From: Bathynomus jamesi | Lineage: Eukaryota > Arthropoda > Malacostraca > Isopoda > Cirolanidae | Direction: 5' to 3' | NCBI GenBank assembly: GCA_023014485.1 | Contig: JAJOZX010009061.1 | Location: 111,862-175,861, forward strand | DNA length: 64,000 nt | Shown here: piece by piece, positions 1 through 10,896 of the stretch | Layout: each line of letters opens with the position of its first letter | Position numbering within the stretch: the first letter of the stretch is position 1 | Position numbers and translations under genes: made by a program | The notes under the pieces: generated by a model | The model's database searches: none | What the model saw: the letters and a program-made list of their open reading frames with translations, nothing else | Told to the model about the DNA's origin: nothing

Positions 1-235
1 AGTTGAAGCATCCGGCTGCCCTTTCATTGTGCGTGCATCTGATAAATTGGACATTGCAGGCCTTTGCAGCATCAGGTATCGTCATCCAGTCGAGTGACCA
101 CATCAGCTGTTCATCTTTCTTCCATCCCCACAGGTGTGGCGAGGGAAGCTCTGTTGCATCTGTACAGGAAGTCCATATCCCACCCTGATATCCACTCGCT
201 TGCAGTGCTATAGCAGGGCGTCCTGAGAGAAAAAA

Positions 236-271
<36 letters not shown>

Positions 272-499
272 ATTCCACAAGTGAATTTTTACTTCAATTC
301 TGTCAACAATTATATAATGCACTAGACAACAAAAAAACTTATTACCTGCGTTGGAGGCAAATTCTCTAAGCCTCGACCCTTTCGACAGAATAGCTCTCTT
401 CTTGTTTCATTCACCAATTCAGTGGGGCTTGACTTTTCATACAGGAGACAGTAAGTCGCTCCAATGTCTTGAAGTGCTCCAACTCCGTTGAAATGTGAT
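1..499 (-). pseudogene. 3' part of a broken nuclease-like gene, with one intron
   Basis: Read on the minus strand, this continues the relic at 8506-10090. Positions 346-499 encode a segment ending in the residues LENLPPTQ and then a splice donor (GTAATAAG, first intron base at 345). The intron runs to 223, holds a (TTA)n array, and ends in a pyrimidine tract and CAG. The next exon (222 to 1) reads DALL, a stop, and then after a frameshift a segment containing YQGGIWTSC and WMTIPDAAKACN. I have seen the same order of motifs in unnamed animal proteins but cannot name the family. One frameshift in the 346-499 segment plus a stop and frameshift in the next exon show it is dead. It is separated from its upstream half by two transposon insertions. 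Confidence 0.55.
235..270. repeat. (TTA)n microsatellite
   Basis: Ten to twelve ATT/TTA units inside the short intron of the nuclease-like relic. Confidence 0.95.
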
Positions 500-1082
500 C
501 AGAGCCGGATTAACCATTAGGCTAATAAAGCTGTAGCCTTAGGCCCTCATATTTTTTAGGCCCTCGAGTTAGTCCTAATTTTTACATCATAAACCTTAAA
601 TCTTTGTCACAAAGTTGGTTAAATAATATCATATATAAGTTATAACTGCATAATTATATCTTCAGAGGGGAAAATAAGAGTTTTTATAGTTTTAGTTAAG
701 AGTTTTTTTTTGTAATCTTATGTTATCTTTATCTTATGGTGTATTATTGTGATATGTATGTAGGATTTTCATCCATTTTTATATGATTGGCTTCAAAGGG
801 TGAATCTGTTTTAGAAATTGTTTTTCAGACGTTGGGAATTTGGGCCTAGTGCAAAGATCATTCAGCATGTCGAAGAAAGGGGGGATGACTTGTTTGATAT
901 CGCAGTTTAAAGCCAGGAAAGAAGAAATCTTTCTCTATTTGAATTGTATGCTGTTTTTGCTGAGAGGGGAGGGAGGGGGGGGGTAATGTGCATAGCTTTG
1001 ATTTTTGTTCGTTGTTAAATTTGGATAACTATACATTTCTATTTATTTGAAGATTTTATGAATTATATACAGTACTGTATAT

Positions 1083-4000
1083 TAGGGTGGAGCGAAAAAT
1101 ACTTTTTTTCTAGTATGAAGTTCTAATAGTGATTAAAAGTTGCATTAGTAGTGGACGAAATATGCCTGCCAAAATATGAGTTCATTGTTTAAAATTTTCA
1201 GCTGCCACCAGGGGGCTAAAGTTAACACAATTTTGTGTAAAAAGGAAAAAAATGCTTCTATTTTAGGTTTGTCAAACTATTATAAAATTTTATCTTAGAA
1301 TTATCTAATAGTTTGATTAAGATTCGTAAATGATAGGAATTCGTTTTGTAAAAATGCCTTTTCATATGCTTAATATCTTCAGCTGCCACAAGAGAGCTGA
1401 ATTTAACACAATTTAGAGTAACTGAGTCATGTTGAGACTACACTGAATGTTGTGGGGGAGGGTTTGGGGAGGGTTGTGGGGAGGGTTTTGGTGTGAAGGA
1501 ATTTCTTTCTGTGAGTCATTAGAACAGTGTGTTAACACTTGTCTTCTTAGGTAGTAGGCCTAGTCGCTCAGTTGATCGGAGAGTTTTTTAATATGATCGG
1601 AATATTATAAAACTTTATTTTAAAGTGATTTATATAGAGATAATATTGATTTTATTATAAAATGCTTGTTATAATGTATTATATAATTTTAGTTTATTTA
1701 TATAATATATTATATTTATATAATATATTATATATACTTATAAAATATATTATATATATTAATTATATAATGTTTTGATGTTACAGGATATTTTTGATTG
1801 TGAATTTTTCTTAAAAATATTATGGCATCAAATACTAAATATAAACATTTCACTAGAGAACATATGAAGTGTGCCATATTTGAAGTACCTTGTGAGATGA
1901 GTGATATGCAACTACCAACTTATAACTGCATTATGAAAGATTACCTGTTCACAAAACATTTAGTGAAGGAGCAGATGAATAACAAGGAGCCTTCATTTTC
2001 TGAAATAGCAGAGGCAGTTTCCAAAAAGGTAGAAAATATTTGGAAGAAGGCCTCTTTGCCAATAGTTTCACATACACGCGTTTTACAGATGATGCGAGTG
2101 TACCATGATAAATACAGGTCCTTATTAAAGCCATACAAGTCACGCAAGGATCAGCCTAAGTACAAAAATCAGCTTGAAGAATTTGAAAACTCTTCAAAAT
2201 GCACTTTGTTTGACATCTGCACCTGAAATGTAAGGAGTTTAGGAGATGCTCATGTGAAAAGAGTAAGAAAGTCCCTCCAAAAGAGCAGGATTTTTTAAAT
2301 GACCAACGAACACGCAGAATAATGGTGATAGGAAGCATTGACATAGCACACACAAGACGATTACAAGCAAGAGAACATCGAAAGGAAATGGAAAAAGCAC
2401 GTCTGGAATCCTCACGAACAACTAGTGCTGCTATAACCAATACGTCCAACTTACAAATCGAAACAGAGACAAGTGAACTTCAACAACTAGAAGAGATATC
2501 TGAAGATAATGAGGAAGATACAACCTCGACTCAATATGTAATATCAGAACAACAGATGCGTGAGCCACTGCCTTCATTAGCAATTACTTGTGATAGATTT
2601 AAAATGTCGGACAGAGCTGGGGCTGCTATTGCTTCTGCAGTATTGGCAGATCTTAAAATTGTTACTCCCGAAGACAAAGGGAATATTATAGACAGAAGTA
2701 AGCTAAGACGTGAAAGACAAAAACAAGAAAGGAACTACAACAGATAGGAGAGCCAAAAACCATGCGGGGATTATACTTTGATGGCAGAAAGGATAAAACA
2801 ATGATTCAAGTCCAGGAGAGTGATGGCTCTAACCACCAAAGAACCAAACGCGAAGAGCATATCAGCATAATATCTGAACCACACTCTCTGTAATTTGCAC
2901 ATGTGACACCTTCCAGTGGCAAAGCTAAATACATTTGCACAGCGCTAGTGAATTGCTTGAAAGAAAGGAATGTTGATATAGGGAACATCGTTGCAGTTGG
3001 CTGTGATTCGACAGTGGTTAACACTGGTAGTATTGGAGGCACAATAAGATTACTGGAAGAAGCCTTTAATAAGCCATTGCAGTGGCTGATATGCCTTTTA
3101 CACCTTAATGAACTTCAATTGCGCCATCTGTTTCATCACTTGGATGGTACCACTACTGGACCAAGAGCATTTTCAGGAGAAATTGGCCGAGCACTTTCAG
3201 ACTGTGAAAAGCTTCCCATAGTTAACTTCAAACCCATTGAAATTCAAGAGGACATGTGTGAAGTTGATGTAGATGACATAAGTACTGACCAGAAATACCT
3301 TCTTGAAATTCACAAGGCTATATCAAGTGGAACATTCTCAAAGAGTCTTAGTCATAAGAGTCCAGGCAATATATCACATTCAAGGTGGCTCACCACAGCA
3401 AACAGGACTCTGCGGTTATATGCAAGCACAGAGAATCCTTTAGGCAATTTACAAGAATTAGCTACTTTCATTGTTAGGGTATACGCACCAATGTGGTTTC
3501 AGATAAAGCGTAAACCATTATGCCAATATGGTGCTAAACATATGTGGCATATGATTGCAAGAAGCCGGTATCTCCGTGAAGAGCTTAGGAGAGTACATGA
3601 CTCAGTCATTCAGCGAAATGCATATTACGCAAATCAAGAAAACATTCTCATTGCAATGATAGCTGATGAAAGGGAGCATGTGCGTCAGTTGGGATTTAGG
3701 CGTATCATAAAAGCAAGGGCATGCATTCAAGAAACAGATGTTATCAGGTATTTTAAGGTGCCAGAAATAAATTTTTATGCCAAAGACTATACAGATCTCA
3801 TTATGTGGCAAGATTTTCAGATAGCAGAACCACCGATAACCAAAGGAGTTTCTCTTGATGATATTGAATCATGCATCAAACATGGTACTACTCTTCATTC
3901 AGAATTATTTCAGTTTCCATGTCATACACAAGCCGTAGAGAGATGCGTCAAGCTCGTTACAGACGCTGCTGGATCAGTCTGCGGACCTACAAACATAGAC

Positions 4001-4576
4001 GGTTGGATTCGTGCTACATTAGAATCAAGGAAAAAAAAGCCAAAATTTGACACAAAAGCAAATTACTAAATAGTCTTCAGCAAGAACCCTTTCTAGAGGG
4101 AGGTTGGTTGGGGAAAGGGTGGTAACTCTGCTAAGGCACGAAATAACGTTTCTTAACTGTCTCAAGCCAGTACAAAGGAGGAGAGACATCCTAATTTATT
4201 ACTGTTCCCTTTTTCAAGTAAATACAGAATCATACTTAATTGTAATTTTTAAGTTAACTTCAGCCCTCTTGTGGCAGCTGAAGATATTAAGCATATGAAA
4301 AGGCATTTTTACAAAACGAATTCTTATCATTTACGAATCTTAATCAAACTATTAGATAATTCCAAGATAAAAGTTTATAATAGTTTGATAAACCTAAAAT
4401 AGAAGCATTTTTTTCCTTTTTACCCAAAATTGTGTTAACTTTTGCCCCCGAGTGGCAGCTGAAAGTATTAAACAAATGAACTCATATTTTGGCAGGTATA
4501 TATCGTCCACTAAATGCAACTTTTAATCACTATTAGAACTTCATACTAGAAAAAACGTATTTTTCGCTCCACCCTA
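1083..4576 (+). mobile_element. DNA transposon with 330-bp terminal inverted repeats (TAGGGTGG ends)
   Basis: Both ends start TAGGGTGGAGCGAAAAATAC (right end inverted), and the inverted repeats extend about 330 bp (1083-1415 and 4250-4576) with few differences. A perfect 8-bp target duplication, CTGTATAT, flanks the element at 1075-1082 and 4577-4584. The interior carries one transposase reading frame on the plus strand. The 8-bp duplication and a C-terminal AVER motif suggest a hAT-like group, but the termini and protein do not match any hAT subgroup I can name. It sits inside the hAT-type element 500-4648. Confidence 0.85.
1822..4069 (+). pseudogene. Transposase of the TAGGGTGG element, lightly broken
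   Basis: The frame starts at the ATG at 1822. An N-terminal helical region leads to a cysteine cluster (CTCKC then CSC) reached after a one-base frameshift near 2224. A Lys/Glu-rich linker follows (2322-2745), then a second frameshift, then a stretch containing LYFDGRKDK, an in-frame TAA at 2891, and an open C-terminal half (2894-4069). The C-terminal half contains CDSTVVNTG, which carries a probable catalytic Asp, then CLLHLNELQLRHL, SHSRWLTTA and HTQAVERCVKLVTDAA. The last resembles the hAT pattern in which a late Glu sits before the C-terminal helix. Three lesions make it non-functional as it stands. The minus-strand gene at 4951-7925 is a clear homologue over the whole length. Function as a DDE-type transposase is inferred from context and motifs. 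Confidence 0.75.
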
Positions 4577-4656
4577 CTGTATATAGTACATATATAGGCC
4601 CTTCCCTCTTATTAGCCTTAGGATCCTCACAGCCTTAATCCGGCCCTGATTGTGAT

Positions 4657-4706
4657 GGAACGGGTTTTGCTTCATGAACAAGAAAGCCTTTGTAGCCTTG
4701 TCATAT
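4657..4706 (-). pseudogene. Small internal fragment of the nuclease-like relic
   Basis: These 50 bases lie between two transposons. Read on the minus strand, they join the codons for AWNTWKAYDKATKAF (from 8506 upward) to FLFMKQNPFHH and then, across the element at 500-4648, to ISTELEHF. They prove that the two flanking transposons entered one continuous coding sequence. Confidence 0.6.
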
Positions 4707-4950
4707 TAGGGGTGTGTCAATTTTGGGGGTGAAATGACTAAATTGAAAATCATGTGATTTGGTAGCAATTTAATGTAATCATTTGGCATACAAAATAATA
4801 TCCTTGCTTCAAAAACAATAAAAAATAACTCCTACCTACATCAATTTTAATTCAAAAATTCCATTTTTCCATAAATTCTTAACAAAATAACAAATTTGCG
4901 CAAACATCCTATCAACATTTAAAGTGGCAATAAGATATCATTCAGAGTCT

Positions 4951-7925
4951 TTATTTGAAAGTAACCAATGCAGTCATGTCCTTTTTGCTGCGGTTCCTTG
5001 ACATCAGCATTCGGCTTGCTACTTGCGCTTTGATGTAGCCTTCTCGCCTCTCGTGACTGTAAACTTGACTAGCTGCTTCTGTGACCATTTTTACACATCT
5101 CTCCACACTCTGAGTGTGAGAAGGCCACTTTGGCACTTGCATTGGGGCCTCTTTAAGTTGTGTTAAATCTTTGTTTGTTATACATGTTGTCAGTGGTGGC
5201 TCCAAAACTTCCAAACTCAAGTTAACTAATTCCGACAATTTCGTGGCATTGACGTTTATCGGAGGTACCTTCCTTGTCTGAACAGAGCAGTCTCCCAGCT
5301 GGTCATCATCTAGTGATGTTCCTCTAAACTTTAAAATAATTTCCACAGCCTCACTTCGCTCTTTGGTACATTGGCTGCAGAGTATTGCTTGCAAAACTGC
5401 CTCTGGCCTAGCATACCAAGCGGACCTTCTCACCACAGGTAACACGATGTCCACCACTACTTTCCTTTGGGTTTTCAGTAGCTGTATTGAAACAAGATGT
5501 GGTTGGGCCCCCTCCATCCACATTGGAATAAGTTTTACATTGAACCAGTGAGGAAGATAAAACCCAGTAATAAATTCAACAATCAACATCAAATTCTGTA
5601 GCATTTTGCCCTTCAGTGCATGTTTGGAAACCCAAATCCTGCAGAAATGAATCGCTGTAGTTAACCAACGACTGTGACTTACGGGTCCAATCTCCAAGAG
5701 AGCCAGATTTTGAGGCAACTCTCCTGATCTGATTGCTTGAACAATACGATAAGCGTAAGATTGATCCGTGCTGAGGTCTTTGATAACTTCTTCAGACAAC
5801 ACTGGAAGGGGAGGGCCTACTTCGACCTTTGGAAATTTGTATTTATTTCTAATTCCGTTGCTTCATCTAGCATGTTGCCAAGGGGGCCTGACCACTTGTT
5901 GTTGCTCTTTGTAGGACCATCAAGTTCCTGGATGAGACGACGAAGAGGTAGTTCCCCTGTGTGCAAATCACATACAATCCAAACAAGCCTTCTTCCAAGT
6001 TTTTTCTCTAAATGCGTCATAACACCGCCCTGCCATCCAGTGTTCACCACAGTTGAGTCTCCACCAACGGCCTGCAGTGAACTGTCAAGTCTTCTTTCTT
6101 GAAGCCAATATATTATTTGATCAGCAATTGCCTCTGCATTAGGGTGGATCGATTTTACATTTTTTTCGATTTCCATATTCTAATAGAGACAAAACCTTGC
6201 GCATACATGAGAAAATAGCCTCTGCAAAATCTTAGCTTAATAGGTAATCATCTTCTGCCCCCGGCAGAGCGATGAAAATCATATTTTAGTAGTCAAAAAC
6301 GTATTTTAAACCCTAGCCTAGAGTCATAAAATTTTGCGTGTGTGTTATTTCATGCCTAAGCAACGATATAAATGCTATGGAAAATATATAAATACATTAT
6401 TTAAGACAAAGAGCCGATCTGAAAATATGTATAATATACATATTTTCAGATCGGCTCTTTGTCTTAAATAATGCATTTATATATTTCCCATAGCATTTAT
6501 ATCGTTGCTTAGGCATGAAATAACACACACGCAAAATTTTATGACTCTAGGCTAGGGTTTAAAATACGTTTTTGACTACTAAAATATGATTTTCATCGCT
6601 CTGCCGGGGGCAGAAGATGATTACCTATTAAGCTAAGATTTGGCAGAGGCTATTTTCTCATGCATGCGCAAGTTTCTGTCTCTATTAGAATATGGAAATC
6701 GAAAAAAATGTAAAATCGATCCACCCTACTCTGCATGTTTCTTGCCTTCTACTTCTGCTTCAGGAACAAAGTGAAACAAATAGCGGCCACCAGGTTCGGA
6801 ACACACAGAGTAGTGTTCTTCTTTGATGAGACCGGGAAACTTTCTGTCCATTCCCTCTACCTCTAGGAGAACTTTTGTGTCATCTCTTCTTCCATCAAAC
6901 AAAAGGCAAGAGAGACCTTCCTCCTTCAAATCTTTTTCATGCTGATCAGATATTTCCTTCATTATTTTTTCTTGTGCTCTTCTTATCTTATTATGATCTA
7001 TCACTAAGGATGTATCCTCTCGGCTGATGAGGCCTGCATCTATCCAAGCGGCAGTGGCAATCTCTGCAGTCTCTCGTAGCCCCGTATGGTGGCGAATACT
7101 GGCAAGGGCAATGTTTGAGATGTCTTTAGTGTTGTATTTCATTCTCTTCGGCGAAGGTTCAGATGGCATTTTGGAGCTATCATCTGATGTTGCTTCTTTC
7201 TGTTCATCTGAAGAGCTTTCAAAGAAGTGAGAAACCTCTTGATAGAGCTCTTCATCTCTTTGGGTGGCTTCTTCACTCTTCTTTTTCTTCCTTTCTTCCC
7301 TCTCTCGGATTTTCTCTTTTTTCTTAGCAATAACAATCTGTTTTTTGGTTTCTGAATAATCTGCCGAACCAATCTGCATACTTCCTTGGCCTCCTGCCTT
7401 TGTTCTCTGCGCCTTTATGAAAGCCAGCTCCAAAACAGGGATCTTCTTCTCACGAGGACAGCGACAATCAATGTGAGGGTGAGGTTCTCTTGTGCATGAG
7501 GGAGAACAATTGGCTTCAGAACACAACTCTATGGGACACTGGCAGTTCAAAATGTCAAGAAGAGTATCAAGTGTGTGCAGAAATTTATTTTTCTTTACTA
7601 GTTTTCCTTTACCAAGTGATGTCTCAACTGCTTTGTGCCACAGCTTTGTTAATTTTAGCTCAATAGTTCTATACTGATTGAGTACAGGTGGTTTGAATAA
7701 CACATTAGCTTTTTTCCACTGATGCAGAAGAGGGGGAATTATGTCCCTTATGAGCTCTTTCTCTGTGTAGTTCCTTCTATCCTTTGTATTTTGTTCACGA
7801 AGGAGTAACCCTAGTCTCAGCATGTCTCGCACTGTTGGTAGTTCTGATACGGGAAGCTCCTTGCCTGTACCGACTAACAGGCTCAAGTGGCATGACGACT
7901 GACCTCTTGTCTTCAATTTTGGCAT
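4951..7925 (-). pseudogene. Transposase of the TAGGG element, disrupted by a MITE
   Basis: The start ATG is at 7925, just downstream of a strong 3' splice site (TTCTTTCTTTTCAG, minus strand), so the 5' UTR probably holds an intron. The N-terminal region ends in a cysteine cluster (CQCPIELCSEANC, then CTREPHPHIDCRC), likely zinc-binding. A long Lys/Glu coiled-coil-like stretch and an acidic Ser-rich linker follow. After these comes CLLFDGRRDD, then the MITE insertion splitting KKHAE from AIADQIIYWLQE. The C-terminal half has GGDSTVVNTG, CDLHTGELPLRRL, SHSRWLTTA and HTQSVERCVKMVTEAA, ending at 4951. A single-base frameshift lies near 5810. Apart from these two lesions the roughly 800-codon frame is open. 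It is homologous throughout to the plus-strand gene at 1822-4069. Confidence 0.8.
6140..6728. mobile_element. 589-bp near-perfect palindromic MITE inside a transposase gene
   Basis: The ends read TAGGGTGGATCGATTTTAC and its inverse. The two arms (about 294 bp each) are almost identical inverted copies meeting near 6434 with essentially no loop. A perfect 8-bp duplication, CTCTGCAT, flanks it (6132-6139 and 6729-6736). The TAGGGTGG ends and 8-bp duplication match the group of elements at 1083 and 40413, so it was probably mobilised by such a transposase. It has no coding capacity. Confidence 0.9.
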
Positions 7926-8505
7926 CTTAGGAATATCTGAAAAGAAAGAAAAACATTTAAGTATTTTATATCAATTACGATGTTTCAAAGTTTAGTCATT
8001 CGATGTTCTAAAATTCAATAAAAAAATATTTCATGGGATTACAACATAATTAGACAGAAGAATATGATAATATAAATAATCGTAATAATCAATAATCCAT
8101 ACTTACAGTTAAACTGTAGTATTCGTCTAGTAGAATAACTATGAAGTAGGTACAAGAGCAATAACAGCAAACCACCGTCTATGACATCTAAGAGGCAACT
8201 GAGGACTGAGAGTGAGGGACAGTTCTATTCATGTTGTGACTTGTACATTGTACAACAACTATATGACCTTGAAAACACTCCATATGCGATCAGTGGGATA
8301 ATTCTGTGACAGATGAATAGTTAATCAATTTATGTCCTATTATTTAGTAAAAGAGTCAGTTTCTGAAACTTTAAGGAAAAATTGATGTAGGTAAAGGTTA
8401 TTTTATTTAATTTTCGTTGGCCAATTTCAAGTTTTGACATGAAAAGACACTATATTTTCACTACCAAAATTATTAGAAAAAAGTTGACAAAATTGACGCA
8501 CCCTA

Positions 8506-10090
8506 TTGTCATATGCCTTCCAAGTGTTCCATGCTGTCTTTTTTGATCGGCCAAAAAAATATGATGTAGTGTCTGATCCCGTGAAACTGTGGAAGAGAGG
8601 GAGAGCCTTAGCCTTTCTTGATCCCAGCTTTTCAGCTATGCCCCTGACATTATACAGTCGGAAGTCTTTCCCACATCCAAAGGCGACTGTTATTTCTGTA
8701 TCTGGGTTTGTTACCTGCAGATCATTGAAATGCCCTATTAGTAAAACAAGGACATCAGTGCTGCCATTCTGGAGAGCATGTTGAACATGCGCTATGATGC
8801 CACATCCGCTTCTTCGTGTGAAGAATCCCTCATGTGTTGCTTGGAACTTTTGTGGGTGACAGTGTGATCAGCCTTGATACATACATTACATCTTTATCAC
8901 ATTCAAAGTTTGTTTCGCTGATCCGCATAGCAAGTAGTGAGAACAGTTCTTTTTTGTTATTTGAATCTCTGAGGAGGTCATTACACTTTTTGGGCATTTT
9001 TGTTTGCGGACTAACCTTCACTCGAACTCCCTTCCCCCTGCGGTTTCTTGTGGATACCTTGATGCTTGATTCGAAGTATCTGTTTCAAACTACAGCGAGC
9101 CGATTCACTGATTTCAATTGACTTTGAAGATAAAGGATGAATGTGGTGTCTGCATACGCTGAGAATGTTGCAGCTGTCACAGGCAATATATTTACCAGAA
9201 GACCTCCATCAATAATCATACAACCAGCAGTGCTGACTATTGCTGAACTACCTTCCTCATATTTGAAACATTTAAGCAGTTCAGCCTTGTTTCTTGTCGT
9301 CAGTTCCCCATAATCTGACAGACCAGGGGAAAAATTATGGTTCTCATAGGCAAAGAATATAGACGGATCCCCTTGTCGATGTTGATTGGCAATGTAAAGA
9401 TGACCAAACAAGGCAGCAGCATTTATGCTTGCTTTCAGCTTTTTAGCAGTTTTGTTTGTTTTTGCTCCTGTACTTTTCAACAGAGGTAGTGAGTTCTTCT
9501 TGATTGGTGCACCAATTAGTTTTCCTCTGTTAACTAGAACCTCTTCAGTGAAACGGTGTTGTTCTTCACCTAGAGCAGTGATCGGCGAACTTTTTTGGGT
9601 ATTACCCCAAAATATATTTGTGTACAACGATATTACCCCTTAGACTTGAAATTATTTGTTCGAAAAAATATAACTTTGATAATTAGCCTCGCTTATTAAA
9701 TAATAAATTTTTGTGCAATTTTATTTATATGTTTATTGAGCCTTCATTACTCCCGAGATTTTCATTTTTACCCCATTTGGGGTAATTTACCCCGGTTCCC
9801 CGACCCCTGACCTAGAGTCTGCATATTTCGCATTGATAACACAACCGAATCATCTGCATAGTCCCGAGCGTACAAAATGAGAAGTTCAAGATAGTCATCT
9901 TCAAGTGGGTTTCCATAGGTCTTAATGGTCTTAATGAGTTGCTGGGTTTGTTCCAGAAAGTGCTTTTGTAAGGACAGCCCCCCTTCGTGGTGCTTCGAAG
10001 AACTTGAACTGTCGTGTGTTGCAGGGGCATCGATTTGATTTTCCTTAGTGGTATGAGTGTTAGATGCTGGACAAAAATACCAAACATCCA
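8506..10090 (-). pseudogene. Main body of a broken, possibly PIN/FEN-like nuclease gene
   Basis: Minus strand, from about 10090 down to 8506. Segments in order: HFLEQTQQLIK and LEDDYLELL, then LILYARDYADDSV, the MITE 9576-9809, then EEQHRFTEEVL through VFDTYFESSIKVSTRNRRGKG. Next come SSHEEADV near 8815, STDVLVLLIGHFND near 8745, a short stretch on to AFGCGKDFRLYN, and FTGSDTTSYFFGRSKKTAW at 8528-8584. The spaced acidic motifs (HEEAD, TDVLVLL, GSDTTS) followed by a basic helix resemble the layout of PIN/FEN nucleases. That fold is my inference. I cannot name the gene. Frameshifts near 8800-8830 and three transposon insertions make this copy dead. It could be a cellular gene relic or part of an older mobile element. 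Confidence 0.55.
9576..9809. mobile_element. 234-bp hAT-type MITE
   Basis: Ends CAGTGATCGGCGAACTT and, inverted, CAGGGGTCGGGGAAC, with further inverted similarity around the words TTACCCCA and TGGGGTAA. A perfect 8-bp duplication, ACCTAGAG, flanks it at 9568-9575 and 9810-9817. It splits the nuclease-like relic between codons for MRNMQTLG and EEQHRF. Confidence 0.85.
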
Positions 10091-10563
10091 GGGTTTATGC
10101 CTTGGATGTATGATATCTCTGGTATTTTTTAAACATATTTACTTTGATTCATCAAGCATGCACGTAGAAAAAAGTGAAGTTTTTTGCATTAATTAAAAGT
10201 ATATTTTGTATTGATTTTTTTATGTCGATATTATTGGAAAGTACTCGAACTGTACCACTTGATGCCATACACAAGTTCTGGCAGCCATTTTGAAAATGTA
10301 CAATTCGGAAAATAATGTTGAGATTTCTTGGATTCGTTGGAAAAATATTTGTAAATATGTTCAAGTACAAATCCTGAAAGTTTGATGATTTTGTCCAGTT
10401 TGTAACACCTTTGTCACTAAGGAAGCCCACTAATCTCCTAAGGGAACTATTAGTGATTTTAATCCTTTAATGGATTTCTTAATCGCCAAAAGAAAGAGAA
10501 GTATAAAATTATTTTTACATTAACCATAGGTTTATTCAAAGTTTTTGTGTTAATTATTATACG
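10091..10563. other. Unassigned stretch upstream of the nuclease-like relic
   Basis: About 470 bases. A minus-strand frame of 92 codons (10152-10430) could be an earlier exon of the relic, because it begins with a plausible sequence (FLSDKGVTNWTKSSNF) and lies on the same strand. I see no splice sites that link it convincingly, and I do not recognise the peptide. Confidence 0.3.
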
Positions 10564-10573
10564 ATATATATAT

Positions 10574-10643
<70 letters not shown>
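10564..10643. repeat. (AT)n microsatellite
   Basis: About 80 bases of TA dinucleotides with three ACATAT interruptions near the left edge. Confidence 0.97.
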
Positions 10644-10647
<4 letters not shown>

Positions 10648-10896
10648 ATGAAAACTCACAAGGAAAAGGGAAAAAATATTCCAGGGTCTTTCTTGTCTTC
10701 AACAGTACACCTAGTTAGGGAATGAAGAGAAAAGGTAAGAAGCCAAAAGTAAGGGGTTCCAAAAAACCTCAGACCCCCCATTTGCAGCTTACATGTTTAC
10801 TTATGTCGAAATAGTTTTCAGTGATTATAAAAATATATAAAATTCTTTATTTATTGCAGGTATTAAAATTACTCTAGCTGATAAAGTGATAATATA

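Larger units (their letters stand above)
500..4648. mobile_element. Non-autonomous hAT-type element, split by a nested transposon
   Basis: The left terminus reads CAGAGCCGGATTAA and the right terminus is the inverted TTAATCCGGCCCTG. The flanks carry an 8-bp direct repeat with one mismatch (AATGTGAT left, ATTGTGAT right), as expected for a hAT insertion. Without the nested transposon at 1083-4576 the element is about 650 bp and has no coding capacity of its own. It lies inside the nuclease-like relic: removing it joins the codons for NPFHH to ISTELEHF. The arm at 500-1082 holds only AT-rich sequence. Confidence 0.75.
4707..8505 (-). mobile_element. DNA transposon with TAGGG ends, containing a nested MITE
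   Basis: The left end reads TAGGGGTGTGTCAATTTTG and the right end, inverted, TAGGGTGCGTCAATTTTG. The inverted repeat is short (about 18 bp), unlike the 330 bp of the element at 1083. A nine-base direct repeat, TTGTCATAT, flanks it (an 8-bp duplication plus one base, or a true 9-bp one). It encodes one transposase on the minus strand and is interrupted by the palindromic MITE 6140-6728. Its insertion target is the nuclease-like relic. Confidence 0.8.

Noticed and set aside
3..188. Plus-strand 61-codon frame at the left edge
   Set aside because: It is the shadow of the minus-strand exon of the nuclease-like relic, which has splice sites and family-like motifs.
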